Shown one piece after another: positions 54,715 to 63,654 of a stretch of DNA of 64,000 bases. This DNA comes from Anaerocolumna sedimenticola (GTDB taxonomy: Bacteria > Bacillota > Clostridia > Lachnospirales > Lachnospiraceae). How positions within the stretch are numbered: the first letter of the stretch is position 1; every line of letters starts with the position of its first letter. The notes below the pieces were generated by a model. The model was not told where the DNA came from and did no database searches. It was given only the letters and a program-made list of their open reading frames with translations. The stretch spans positions 2,621,501 to 2,685,500 of the forward strand of contig NZ_CP048000.1 in the NCBI RefSeq assembly GCF_009931695.1, written 5' to 3'. Both the position numbers and the translations under genes were made by a program.

Positions 54715-55194
54715 TTGACCAAGGATGAGCTAAAAGCAACAGTGACAATGAAAGAAGTCCTGCATCGTAATGGAATCAATATAAATAGGAACGGGTTTAT
54801 ATCCTGCCCGTTCCATATTGAAAAAACTGCTTCTATGAAAATATATGATGATTCATTCCATTGCTTTGGATGCGGAGCTACAGGAGATATCTTTGACATG
54901 GAGATGCATCTGAATGGATGTAATTTCCGAACGGCTTTTGAATTGCTTGGAGGTGCCGATAAGCCGTCTTGGCGAACTATGGTGATGGCAATGAAAGCAA
55001 GGAAAGCAAGAAATGAGGCAGAACAACTTAGGCATGTAAATGCCATGAGGATACGAAGTATTCAGTTACGTGTTACAGCTTATCGTAACATAATTACTGC
55101 AGAACCTCCTTTTTCGGACCTTTGGTGCTACTGCATTGATAAATTGCAGTATCAAGTGTATCTATTAGAAACTGTATTGGAGTTGGATAAATGA
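54715..55194 (+). CDS. CHC2 zinc-finger primase-like protein
   Basis: 159 residues. The DnaG-type CHC2 zinc finger is clear: ISCPFH near residue 30, then SFHCFGCGATGDIFD. The rest is helical and lacks a TOPRIM domain, so it may recognise DNA for the helicase encoded next. It starts at TTG 54715 with GAGGTG 8 bases upstream. Its stop overlaps the next start. Confidence 0.85.
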   Translation: MTKDELKATVTMKEVLHRNGININRNGFISCPFHIEKTASMKIYDDSFHCFGCGATGDIFDMEMHLNGCNFRTAFELLGGADKPSWRTMVMAMKARKARNEAEQLRHVNAMRIRSIQLRVTAYRNIITAEPPFSDLWCYCIDKLQYQVYLLETVLELDK

Positions 55195-57092
55195 TAAATA
55201 TAGCAGAACTTAATAAAGAGACTATCCTAAATGATGAAATATTCTTTGAACTCTATGAAGAAAAAGATCCGATTCTGCATGCAACCCTTACAGTTGATCT
55301 TATGGCCAGGGCAAAGTCGCTTGGGGTAAAGCAGTTATTTGACATAAAATACAAGGCTTTTGCCAAATCCAAACGTAGTTTTACGCTAAAAACCGGTGGG
55401 AATTATACAGAATTTGAAGGTGCTTACCCTCAACTCTTTACCGGGGGATGGATGGCGAATGAAGAGGGCATAACAATATTGACTAACTTTGGTGAAAAGA
55501 CAGCCTGCAGTCACCCAATTATGCCTATTAAATCCTTGGTAAATGCAGAAACTGGTTATATTAAAACAGTGTTAGCATTTAAGGTCCGGAACAGGTGGAA
55601 AGAAATCATCGTAGACAAAGAGGTGATGTCCTCCAGTAATCGTATTACCGGATTATCTAAATATGGCGTGCGCGTCACCAGTGAGAACGCCCGTGCTCTT
55701 GTGCAGTATCTGGCCGACATAGAGAGCATGAATGATTCAGCAATACCGGAACAACTATCTACTTCAAAATTAGGTTGGCTCAATAATAGTTTCATTCCAT
55801 ATGATGAAAGCGTGATTTTTGATAATGAGGATAATCTGTCCGGTGCCTTTAAGAGCATAGAGAGCAATGGATCCTACACTAAATGGCTTGAATTAATGCA
55901 TAAAATCAGGCAGAGTGAGCGCTTAGAACCTAAGATTTATTTAGCCGGAGCTTTTGCAAGTCCTTTATTACATAAATTTAATGCATTACCGTTTATTATA
56001 AATACGCATGGTAAGACCGGTAAAGGAAAGACTGTCGCATTAATGGTTGCGACTTCAGTTTGGGCAGACCCAACAGAGGGCAAGTACTGGATCAAGTCCA
56101 AAGCAAATGAAATAGCATTAGAAGCCAGGCTGGACTTTCTTAATCACTTACCCCTTGCCATAGATGATTTTTCTGAAATCCAAAAAAAAATGAAAGATGA
56201 TTTTTCTGGATATGTTTACAGTCTATGCTCTGGTGGTGGTAAGGAACGTTCCAATGTCAATATAGGTTTACAGAGACAGCGATATTGGAAAAATATTATT
56301 CTGACTAATTCAGAGCGCTCCTTAATCAGCGAAACGATGCAGGGAGGAGCCATTAATCGAATAATTGAATTTGAAAGTGACGAAGGAAGTATTTTTGGTA
56401 ACATATCTGAATCAGCAGCCGTTGTAAGTACAGTAAAAGAACATTATGGGTATGCCGGCAGAGAGTTTATAGAAATTATTAGCGACATGGATCTACAGGT
56501 GCTTAAGGATATGCAAAAAGACTTCCAGGATCGGATCTATGCTAAAGCCACAGAAATGGGAATTGAAAAGGAAGATAAGCAAATATTACCTATGTCTATC
56601 CTTTTGACAGCTGACAAAATAGCAACGGAGCAGATATTTGAAGATGGTATGTATCTGGATTTTGATATCTGTTTTAATTTACTGAAAAGTAAAGACGAGG
56701 TATCGGAAGAAGAAAGAGCTTATGGATTTATTATGTCTGATATAGCTATACATAAAAATAATTTTATTCCTGATAATTACGGCAATTATAAAGGCGAAAT
56801 ATGGGGATTTATTGAGCGTGGGTACGTGTATATCGAACCAAATGTCTTTAAAAGCATGTGCGAAAGGGGAAACTTCTCCAATAAATCTTTCCTTACCTGG
56901 GCAGACCGGAACGGGCTATTATTAAAAGATAATGATCGTGGGGGAACCAGGATGGAGAAAAGTAAGAAGATTAACGGTAAAAAATCAAGGTACAATGTCA
57001 TAAAGATGAGCGACGAAGAAAGCGAGGAAACCATTGAAAACACTGACTTTATACCAATTGATGAGCAAACAAGGTTACCCTTTGATGATTAG
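55191..57092 (+). CDS. DUF927 phage replicative helicase/primase-helicase
   Basis: 633 residues of the DUF927 family. The ATPase core has Walker A HGKTGKGKTVALMVA near residue 280 and Walker B-like LPLAIDDFSEI near 325, followed by an Arg-bearing sensor segment (ERSNVNIGLQRQRYWKN). The N-terminal 200 residues are a primase-like or DNA-binding region. With the CHC2 protein upstream it forms the replication initiation pair. A GTTCCCC repeat cluster, a candidate origin, starts right after its stop codon. Confidence 0.85.
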   Translation: MINIAELNKETILNDEIFFELYEEKDPILHATLTVDLMARAKSLGVKQLFDIKYKAFAKSKRSFTLKTGGNYTEFEGAYPQLFTGGWMANEEGITILTNFGEKTACSHPIMPIKSLVNAETGYIKTVLAFKVRNRWKEIIVDKEVMSSSNRITGLSKYGVRVTSENARALVQYLADIESMNDSAIPEQLSTSKLGWLNNSFIPYDESVIFDNEDNLSGAFKSIESNGSYTKWLELMHKIRQSERLEPKIYLAGAFASPLLHKFNALPFIINTHGKTGKGKTVALMVATSVWADPTEGKYWIKSKANEIALEARLDFLNHLPLAIDDFSEIQKKMKDDFSGYVYSLCSGGGKERSNVNIGLQRQRYWKNIILTNSERSLISETMQGGAINRIIEFESDEGSIFGNISESAAVVSTVKEHYGYAGREFIEIISDMDLQVLKDMQKDFQDRIYAKATEMGIEKEDKQILPMSILLTADKIATEQIFEDGMYLDFDICFNLLKSKDEVSEEERAYGFIMSDIAIHKNNFIPDNYGNYKGEIWGFIERGYVYIEPNVFKSMCERGNFSNKSFLTWADRNGLLLKDNDRGGTRMEKSKKINGKKSRYNVIKMSDEESEETIENTDFIPIDEQTRLPFDD

Positions 57093-57094
57093 CG

Positions 57095-57304
57095 GTTCCC
57101 CAGTTCCCCAGGTTCCCCAAGAAAATACACCTATATAATACTTGGTGTGTGTGTTGATGAATACATACACACACAACTCTTATAAAGAGAAACCTAGAAA
57201 TTTGGGGAACCGGGGGAACCTTAACCGCAAACCATTGATTATACTGAATTTTATAAGTTCCCCAATGAGTACCCAAGGTATAAAAAAAGGGGAACTGGGG
57301 GAAC
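57095..57304. repeat. Iteron-like cluster of eight GTTCCCC/GGGGAAC motifs, possible origin
   Basis: GTTCCCC occurs at 57095, 57103, 57112 and 57257, and its complement GGGGAAC at 57204, 57213, 57289 and 57298. Within groups the spacing is 8-9 bases. Between the first two groups lies a GTGTGTGT/ACACACAC inverted repeat (57144-57176). The cluster fills the 229-base gap between helicase and resolvase genes, as phage origins or initiator sites often do. Confidence 0.65.
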
Positions 57305-57321
57305 TACATGGGAGTGATAAC

Positions 57322-57736
57322 TTGAGATTAAATAATAAAAAAGCAGGAACAGATTTTGAATATGAATTTATACATACCCTTTCAAAATATGGTTTCTGGG
57401 TACATAAATTACAGGATAACCATAACGGACAACCTTTTGATGTGATAGCAGCCAGACAGGGGTAATACCTATGTATTTGACTGTAAGGATTGTAAGAATG
57501 ATACATTTCCTTTATCAAGAATTGAGGAAAATCAATGCAATGCCATGACATTATGGCAGCAATGCGGAAATCATGAGGGTTTATTTGCGATGAATACCAG
57601 TAAAGGAATCCGGATAATCTCCCTGGAAGTACTTGAATTTTTAAAAAGTAAAAATATAAAAGTAGTGAATAAAAATGATTTATTGTGGTACTCTACACCG
57701 CTAAAGAAATGGTTGGAGGGGATAGGATGCACATAA
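57322..57736 (+). pseudogene. RecU/Hjc-like Holliday junction resolvase, apparent frameshift
   Basis: About 138 residues when read through. The PD-(D/E)XK nuclease pattern is GTDFEYEFIHTL, QPFDVIAAR (Asp) and YVFDCKDCK (D-x-K). The frame stops at 57463, right after the G4 run at 57459-57462; one added G joins NTYVFDCKDC and the rest to TAA 57736. I start at TTG 57322 with GGGAG upstream; reading further up would run through the GGGGAAC repeats. Resolves branched replication or recombination intermediates if intact. Confidence 0.72.
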
Positions 57737-59103
57737 CGATAAGCAGTGAATTAATCATACAGGATCCGATTTCTGATTTAGTAAAATGGGTCCAGGATAA
57801 TTTGATAATTAAAAACCCAGATTTCCAGAAGAAAAAACGTATGGGATTATGGGCCGGGAACACTCCGGAGTATCTTTTGCTTTATCGGGTTGATGGAAAC
57901 AGCCTTATCGTTCCGGTTGGTATAGGAAAGCATATTAAACAGTTCATACCAGGTGCTGACATTAAACAGGATCTTGCAAATAATCCATTTATTAATTATC
58001 AGGCAGATATCCCTTTGTATGAATATCAGGATCCAGCGGTTCAGGTTATGAAGAAAGCAGGATGTGGGATTTTACAATCTCCATGCGGATCCGGAAAGAC
58101 ACAAATGGGAATTGCACTGGCTGCATCGATAGACAGGAAAACTTTATGGATTACACATACTGCAGATCTTTTAAACCAGTCCTATGATCGAGCGGCAATG
58201 TACATGGATAAAAAGCTTCTGGGGAAGATTACTGAGGGTAAAGTGCATATCGGTACAGGTATTACTTTTGCAACGGTACAAACGCTTACCAAACTGGATT
58301 TACAGCAATATAAATACACTTGGGATGTCATTATTGTTGATGAGGTCCAAAGATTAGCTGGTACACCGACACAGGTTACTATGTTTTCTAAAGTTATGAA
58401 CAGCCTGGCTGCCAGATACAAATACGGTTTATCAGCAACGGTACACAGAGGGGACGGACTTATTAAATCCACCTTTGCGATTGTGGGTGATATTGCTTAC
58501 ACAGTACCGGAAGAAGCTGTTGCAGATAAGACAATGCAGGTTACGGTCCATAAATGCAATACCGGTATCAAAACCAGTGAGGTGTGCCTTGATACAGACG
58601 GAACTATGATTTACAGCGAATTAATGAATTACCTGGTATTTAGTCAAGTACGTAATTATCAGATTGTGGAACAGCTAAAAGTAAATAAAGACCATAGTAA
58701 TTTGATTCTTTCTGATCGGCTAGAGCATCTTGAAATACTTATGAAAATGTTAGACTCACCGGATGCAGTCATGATAAGCGGAAAAATGACCAGTAAAAGC
58801 GCGAAAGCTGAGAGAGTAAAGGCCTTGGAAGATATGAGAACTGGTAAGAAAAAGTATTTGTTTGCTTCGTATTCCTTGGCAAAAGAGGGTTTGGACATTC
58901 CGTGTCTGGACAGGTTATATCTTACTACACCGAAAAAAGATTTTGCCGTTGTTGTACAGAGTATAGGCCGCATTGCTAGGGTATTTAAGGATAAAATAGA
59001 CGCAATCTGTTATGACTATGTAGATGATATCCAGTTCTGTGAAAATCAATATAAAAAGCGTAAAACCCATTACCGGAAGAAAGGTTGTGTAATCCGTGAA
59101 TGA
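57727..59103 (+). CDS. SF2 DEAD/DEAH-type helicase
   Basis: 458 residues. An N-terminal phage-type domain of about 95 residues precedes Walker A LQSPCGSGKTQMG, motif II IIVDEVQRL (DEVQ instead of DEAH), motif III YGLSATVHR and C-terminal motifs AKEGLDIP and VQSIGRIARV. It resembles SSL2-like phage helicases. ATG 57727 has TGGAGG upstream and overlaps the resolvase end. Probably unwinds DNA in replication or recombination. Confidence 0.88.
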   Translation: MHITISSELIIQDPISDLVKWVQDNLIIKNPDFQKKKRMGLWAGNTPEYLLLYRVDGNSLIVPVGIGKHIKQFIPGADIKQDLANNPFINYQADIPLYEYQDPAVQVMKKAGCGILQSPCGSGKTQMGIALAASIDRKTLWITHTADLLNQSYDRAAMYMDKKLLGKITEGKVHIGTGITFATVQTLTKLDLQQYKYTWDVIIVDEVQRLAGTPTQVTMFSKVMNSLAARYKYGLSATVHRGDGLIKSTFAIVGDIAYTVPEEAVADKTMQVTVHKCNTGIKTSEVCLDTDGTMIYSELMNYLVFSQVRNYQIVEQLKVNKDHSNLILSDRLEHLEILMKMLDSPDAVMISGKMTSKSAKAERVKALEDMRTGKKKYLFASYSLAKEGLDIPCLDRLYLTTPKKDFAVVVQSIGRIARVFKDKIDAICYDYVDDIQFCENQYKKRKTHYRKKGCVIRE

Positions 59104-59407
59104 TGTAAAAAGTACATTTAGCAATACTTATAAACTATACAAAGATAATTTAAATAATTCTTTATTCTGGGCCATTATAGGAAATATCAAAAGTGAAACA
59201 CCTGCTAAGGTAGTTCAGATAACGACTGATACTTATAACTTTTATGCTAAGTGGGATAAGGCCAAAGAGCAAGAGGAATTTGACTGGGGCCAAATGCGGA
59301 CTGAATCAATTGAGTTGACTCATAAGTATAATGACAGTGATTTATGCAGGAAAGTATTAGCAGAGCTAATGAATATCATTGAGCAAGAGTTTAAACCAAG
59401 GAGGTAA
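59096..59407 (+). CDS. Hypothetical phage protein
   Basis: 103 residues, helical and charged (TYKLYKDNLNNSLFWAIIGN). It starts at GTG 59096, overlapping the helicase by 8 bases, with AAAGG further upstream. Not recognised. Followed by the C5 methyltransferase after 3 bases. Confidence 0.65.
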   Translation: MNDVKSTFSNTYKLYKDNLNNSLFWAIIGNIKSETPAKVVQITTDTYNFYAKWDKAKEQEEFDWGQMRTESIELTHKYNDSDLCRKVLAELMNIIEQEFKPRR

Positions 59408-59410
59408 TTA

Positions 59411-60250
59411 ATGAGAGAATTAATAATTGATTGCTTTGCCGGTGGAGGTGGTGCAAGTGTTGGAATTGAAATGGCATTAGGCAGGGCCGTTGACTATGCA
59501 ATTAATCATGACCCATTTGCAATTAAAATGCACTCACGAAACCACCCTTATGCGTACCACTATACAGAAGATATCATGAAAGTAAAACTTAAAAATAGGC
59601 TAAAACATGGTGATATTGTAAGATTTATGTGGGCAAGTCCAGATTGTACGCAGCATAGCAGAGCAAAGGGCGGTAAGCCGGTGGAAAAAGGTCTCAGGAT
59701 TCTTCCTTATGGAGTCCGCAGGTTATGTGTTCAGATTCAGGATATTACAGGTAGCTTACCGGAAGTAATCATCATGGAAAATGTGGCAGAGATTCAGGAA
59801 TGGGGTCCTCTGGATGAAAATAATAAGCCCATTAAGGAGCGAAAGGGTGAAGATTACAAAAAGTTTATCAACTCCATGAAAGCCCTTGGCTATGAATTTG
59901 AATGTCGTGAACTGGTTGCTGCCGATTATGGGGTACCTACCACAAGGAAAAGATGGTTTGCAATATTCCGATGTGATGGAAAGCCTATTGTATGGCCAGA
60001 ACCTACACATAATAAGGACGGAAGTAATGGACTTAAAAAATGGGTACCTGTTAGTACAGTTTTGAATTTTAATGATCTTGGTAAATCAATTTTTGGAAGA
60101 AAGAAGCCATTAGCTGAAAAAACTATGAAACGTATAGCTGGCGGAATGGATAAGTTCGTATTCAATGATCCGAACCCTTTTATGGTAACTGTTAATCATG
60201 GTGGAGATAACTTCAGGGGCAGAGCATTGATAAGCCAATATCTACAATAA
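59411..60250 (+). CDS. DNA cytosine C5 methyltransferase, N-terminal catalytic part
   Basis: 279 residues with motif I LIIDCFAGGGGASVGIEMAL, motif IV WASPDCTQHS (the nucleophile Cys in a PDC form common in phage enzymes, where cellular enzymes have PCQ) and motif VI IIMENVAE. The frame ends at TAA shortly after the G4 run at 60216-60219; one added G continues into the next reading frame. Whole enzyme about 577 residues. AGGAGG precedes the ATG. It may protect phage DNA from host restriction. Confidence 0.85.
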   Translation: MRELIIDCFAGGGGASVGIEMALGRAVDYAINHDPFAIKMHSRNHPYAYHYTEDIMKVKLKNRLKHGDIVRFMWASPDCTQHSRAKGGKPVEKGLRILPYGVRRLCVQIQDITGSLPEVIIMENVAEIQEWGPLDENNKPIKERKGEDYKKFINSMKALGYEFECRELVAADYGVPTTRKRWFAIFRCDGKPIVWPEPTHNKDGSNGLKKWVPVSTVLNFNDLGKSIFGRKKPLAEKTMKRIAGGMDKFVFNDPNPFMVTVNHGGDNFRGRALISQYLQ

Positions 60251-60270
60251 CACAGAAAAATGGTGTAGGA

Positions 60271-61143
60271 GTGGTAACGCCGCTCATGCTGAACTATAAG
60301 TTTGATAACGAACCAGAGAATGTATCAAATCCACTAAGTACTATAACAACTGTAAATAGTCATTATGTGTGTAGTCCTTACATAATGCAGATCGGACAAA
60401 CTGGATTTACTGACTATAGAAACCGGAAAGTCGAAGAACCATTATCGACAATTGTTACAAAGAACGAGCATTGTCAGATTAGCCCATATATTATTCAATA
60501 TCATTCGGAAACCAACAGTCAACCAAGAGGTCAGTCAGTTAAGGATCCCATTCAAACCATTGATACCAGTAATAGATATGCTTTATTAAGTGCATTTCTT
60601 ACAAAGTTCTATAAGACCGGCATAGGACAAAGCCTATTTTCTCCATTACATACCATTACAACAAGCCCGGGGCATTTTGGACAGGTTACAATTAAAGCAA
60701 TTGAGTGGGAAAGATTAAAAGAAGCCGGTATATCGGAAGATGTAGCACAGAAATGCACATGGGTATCACAATTTATTATGGAATATTACGGCTGTGGTAC
60801 AGGACAGAGTCTTAATGACCCATTGCATACCATTGTTACAAAAGATAGATTCGCGTTAATTACAGTACTCGGAAATGAGTATTGCATCGTTGATATTTTT
60901 TTGAGGATGTTAAGCCCAGAAGAATTGAAACTATCACAGGGATTCCCAATTGACTACATCATTGACACTTATGAGGATGGCACTCCGGTGACAATCTCCG
61001 AGCAGGTAAAAAGAATTGGTAACAGTGTTTGCCCTGGTCTATCAAAGGTACTAACAGAAGCAAATGTCCCTTACCTGAAAGTCGGTGAGCGAATGCCAAA
61101 CATGATGATTGATGATAGCCAACCACAATTAAGATTCGCTTAA
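60271..61143 (+). CDS. DNA cytosine C5 methyltransferase, C-terminal repeat and motif IX-X part
   Basis: This frame is open from about 60220 and belongs to the previous gene; the GTG at 60271 is not a credible start. It contains five units of the form PLxTIxT (NPLSTITT, EPLSTIVT, DPIQTIDT, SPLHTITT, DPLHTIVT), then the conserved end LSPEELKLSQGFP and KRIGNSVCPGL, motifs IX-X of C5 methyltransferases. The repeat region lies where target recognition occurs in this family. Confidence 0.8.
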   Translation: MVTPLMLNYKFDNEPENVSNPLSTITTVNSHYVCSPYIMQIGQTGFTDYRNRKVEEPLSTIVTKNEHCQISPYIIQYHSETNSQPRGQSVKDPIQTIDTSNRYALLSAFLTKFYKTGIGQSLFSPLHTITTSPGHFGQVTIKAIEWERLKEAGISEDVAQKCTWVSQFIMEYYGCGTGQSLNDPLHTIVTKDRFALITVLGNEYCIVDIFLRMLSPEELKLSQGFPIDYIIDTYEDGTPVTISEQVKRIGNSVCPGLSKVLTEANVPYLKVGERMPNMMIDDSQPQLRFA

Positions 61144-61154
61144 AAGGAGGTAGT

Positions 61155-61385
61155 ATGAAAGAAAATTACTATGCACTTTTAATCTGCATCCTTAAACCGG
61201 TTACGGTCGAACAAAGCTTTATGATGATGGATGGTGTTTTCCCGAAGCAGAATAGGTCAATCTCTAAAAGAGATGTTAAGTTTATGATTATATTTAAGCG
61301 CCAGGGAATGGCATATAAAGAAATAGGTGAATTATTTGGTATAAGTGCAGGTGCTGTATACAACCGGATAAGGAGGAATATATGA
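61155..61385 (+). CDS. Small helix-turn-helix protein
   Basis: 76 residues. The second half is a helix-turn-helix (GMAYKEIGELFGISAGAVYN) of sigma region 4 or RinA-like type. AAAAGGAGG lies upstream, and its stop overlaps the adenine methylase start. A phage regulator by inference. Confidence 0.7.
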   Translation: MKENYYALLICILKPVTVEQSFMMMDGVFPKQNRSISKRDVKFMIIFKRQGMAYKEIGELFGISAGAVYNRIRRNI

Positions 61386-62152
61386 GAACACTTTTAAGAT
61401 ACCCAGGGAGTAAACAGCGGATAGCACCCTGGATTATAAGCCAGATGCCAAAACATCACAGTTATTTGGAACCGTATTTTGGTGGAGGGGCAATCCTTTT
61501 TAACAAGGAGCCCTCACGGATTGAAACCATAAACGATTTAGATGATGATGTAATAAACCTCTTCCAGGTAATCCGGGAAAAGAAAGAGGAATTGATTGAA
61601 AAGATTGTATATACTCCATATGCCAGAGCAGAGTATGATAATGCCTTTCCGGAAAATCCGGAAGAATTAACGGACGTGGAACGGGCTAAGAACTTCTTGA
61701 TTCGGTCTGGAATGGGACATGGTTTCCGTCTATGTGAAAAATGTGGTTGGAAAAAGGATGTATATGCCAGGGAGGCCGCTTATGCGGTTCGGTATTGGAA
61801 TGACCTGCCTACAGTTATCACCAATGTGGCACATCGATTGAAAATGGTACAGATAGAGCATAAGCCGGCCGTAGAACTGATTAAGGCATTTAACCATGAC
61901 AACGTATTGATCTATGCGGATCCGCCTTATGTACTGTCTACCAGAAGCCGGAAGCAATACCGGCATGAGATGACAGACCAGGACCATGTTGAGTTATTGG
62001 AAACGCTCCTACAGCATACTGGTCCGGTGATGTTATCCGGATATGACAATGAGATTTATAATACATATCTGTCAGGATGGCGGAAAGAATCTATTCCGGC
62101 CAGAGCGGAAAACAGTTTACCGAGGACAGAATATCTTTGGATGAATTACTAA
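61382..62152 (+). CDS. DNA N6-adenine methyltransferase, D12 (Dam) class
   Basis: 256 residues. The SAM-binding motif LLRYPGSKQRIAPWII and YLEPYFGGGAILF at the N-terminus and the catalytic ADPPYVL near residue 180 define the D12 class. No restriction endonuclease gene lies beside it, so it is an orphan, probably protecting phage DNA or marking it for regulation. AAGGAGG is upstream of the ATG, within the preceding gene. Confidence 0.92.
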   Translation: MRTLLRYPGSKQRIAPWIISQMPKHHSYLEPYFGGGAILFNKEPSRIETINDLDDDVINLFQVIREKKEELIEKIVYTPYARAEYDNAFPENPEELTDVERAKNFLIRSGMGHGFRLCEKCGWKKDVYAREAAYAVRYWNDLPTVITNVAHRLKMVQIEHKPAVELIKAFNHDNVLIYADPPYVLSTRSRKQYRHEMTDQDHVELLETLLQHTGPVMLSGYDNEIYNTYLSGWRKESIPARAENSLPRTEYLWMNY

Positions 62153-62162
62153 GGAGGTTAGC

Positions 62163-62522
62163 ATGAAAGTATTCAGTAAAGAACAATTTAATCTTAATGC
62201 TTCCGTAGGGATAAAGAAACTGTTATCTGGTCACCTGGATGTACTGGACGGAAAAGAGGTAATTAATGGACAGATAAAATCTTATCGGGTAGAGGAAGAA
62301 GAATATTACCTCTATCCGGTACAGGATGATTGGACAAAGGAGGTCAGTATGAAACTAAAAGGATTAGGACGTACTATAAAAGTAAATCCCAGGATGGTAC
62401 AGGCTATTAAGACCCGGTTCGGCTGCCGGATAGTGGTTAACTGTATTCTTCCGGAGGAGCTAAACGGTTATGAGCTGGAAAAGTTGGAGGACAGGATCCG
62501 GACGGTCCTGAGAAAGGATTAA
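62163..62522 (+). CDS. Hypothetical phage protein
   Basis: 119 residues, basic alpha/beta protein (FSKEQFNLNASVGIKKLLSG; IKSYRVEEEEYYLYPVQDDW). Not recognised. AAGGAGG precedes the ATG and spacing fits the operon. Confidence 0.68.
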   Translation: MKVFSKEQFNLNASVGIKKLLSGHLDVLDGKEVINGQIKSYRVEEEEYYLYPVQDDWTKEVSMKLKGLGRTIKVNPRMVQAIKTRFGCRIVVNCILPEELNGYELEKLEDRIRTVLRKD

Positions 62523-62533
62523 GCGAACTAAAT

Positions 62534-62773
62534 TTATTCTTCTATCATCCATACATGTTTATCAAAATAATAATACAAATAAGCGTCCATTAAAAAATTG
62601 TGTAATACATAAGACACTCTGTAAAAATAATGGTCCGCATACTCATTGCAGTATGTGACCTCTAACAGTTTAATAGGAGCGACTTCCACTTGGATGTAGA
62701 TAGGCATGATTTGGCCCTCTTTGTTAAAAGATGCAATGACTGGAATAGGTTTTTTATTAGATTCCTTAGGCAT
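62534..62773 (-). CDS. Hypothetical phage protein on the opposite strand
   Basis: 79 residues, predicted beta-rich first half (PIPVIASFNKEGQIMPIYIQ) and aromatic second half. ATG 62773 has AGGAGCG upstream. It faces the early operon, so it may be an independently expressed accessory gene. The 90 bases before it contain TTGATT/TATACT-like promoter bases on the minus strand. Not recognised. Confidence 0.6.
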   Translation of the reverse strand: MPKESNKKPIPVIASFNKEGQIMPIYIQVEVAPIKLLEVTYCNEYADHYFYRVSYVLHNFLMDAYLYYYFDKHVWMIEE

Positions 62774-62863
62774 GGTTATCGCTCCTATGAGATTATTTAG
62801 TATATATCATAACAAACACATGTTCGAAAATCAAAGGGATTATTAAGGGAAAGAGGAAAATAT

Positions 62864-63133
62864 ATGATAGAAGTAGCTAAAAATTACTTTGCGCAGAATT
62901 TGGATAAGAATAAATGCCATAAATGCGGAAATGAATTTATTGTCGGTTTAGAAAGTAAACAGGGAGAAGAAAGAACAATACTTCATTGCCCGTTTTGCGG
63001 AAGTTTAATGACAGAAAGCACGGCTTGCACAACTGATGAAATATTACGAGAATTTGATGATTGCGGCCTACTCGGTTGCAGCTGGATATACTTAGAGAAA
63101 CCCGATGATGATATAAAGGTACTAAAGGAATAA
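62864..63133 (+). CDS. Zinc-ribbon phage protein
   Basis: 89 residues with CHKCGNEF and CPFCGSLM, a four-Cys zinc ribbon, followed by an acidic tail with two more Cys. AAAGAGG lies upstream. It probably binds zinc; function unknown. Confidence 0.68.
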   Translation: MIEVAKNYFAQNLDKNKCHKCGNEFIVGLESKQGEERTILHCPFCGSLMTESTACTTDEILREFDDCGLLGCSWIYLEKPDDDIKVLKE

Positions 63134-63146
63134 AGGAGGAGTTTTA

Positions 63147-63593
63147 TTGACAGAGAAAGAATTGAGTCAATATAAGGCAATAAGAAATGAGATAGCTGAC
63201 CTAAATAGAAGAATAGAGGAAACTAAACAAGCTGAAATTATACCATTCGGAACAGTGAAAGGATCAAGTAAATACTTTCCCTACACTCCCATGACATTTC
63301 GTGTTGCCGGCATTGATCCGGCTGACGCAACACAAAGGCAGGATAAGATATCAGAGTTGTTAAGGCAGCGTGAAGTGCAAAGGGACGAGCTTCTTAAAAA
63401 CCAGATTGAAATTGAGCGATACATATCTGGAATCAGTGATAGTACTACCAGGACAATATTCCGGATGTATTTCATTGATGGAATGAATCAATGGCAGATT
63501 GCGAGGAAGTTGGGATACGAGCAGAGCAGTATATCGCAGCGAATTAGAAGATACTTTAGTAGTAAACAACATGTAGATACAATTGGAATTTAA
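63147..63593 (+). CDS. ArpU/RinA-like late transcription regulator
   Basis: 148 residues. A helical N-terminus (YKAIRNEIADLNRRIEETKQ) leads to a C-terminal sigma-4-like helix-turn-helix (FIDGMNQWQIARKLGYEQSS, then ISQRIRRYF). This layout fits the ArpU/RinA family of phage late-gene regulators that precede the packaging genes. It starts at TTG 63147 with AGGAGGAG upstream. Confidence 0.78.
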   Translation: MTEKELSQYKAIRNEIADLNRRIEETKQAEIIPFGTVKGSSKYFPYTPMTFRVAGIDPADATQRQDKISELLRQREVQRDELLKNQIEIERYISGISDSTTRTIFRMYFIDGMNQWQIARKLGYEQSSISQRIRRYFSSKQHVDTIGI

Positions 63594-63606
63594 AGTAATT
63601 ATATGT

Positions 63607-63632
63607 AATGGCACACTTTATTGTGTGCCATT
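63607..63632. terminator. Terminator hairpin after the late regulator
   Basis: AATGGCACAC (63607-63616) pairs perfectly with GTGTGCCATT (63623-63632) around a 6-base loop, with T-rich flanks. It separates two convergent genes. Confidence 0.75.
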
Positions 63633-63654
63633 TAATTATAAATATAGTATTCAA

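Noticed and set aside
57180..57551. 123-codon minus-strand frame over the GTTCCCC cluster
   Set aside because: Antisense to the resolvase and repeats; the plus-strand nuclease motif is convincing.
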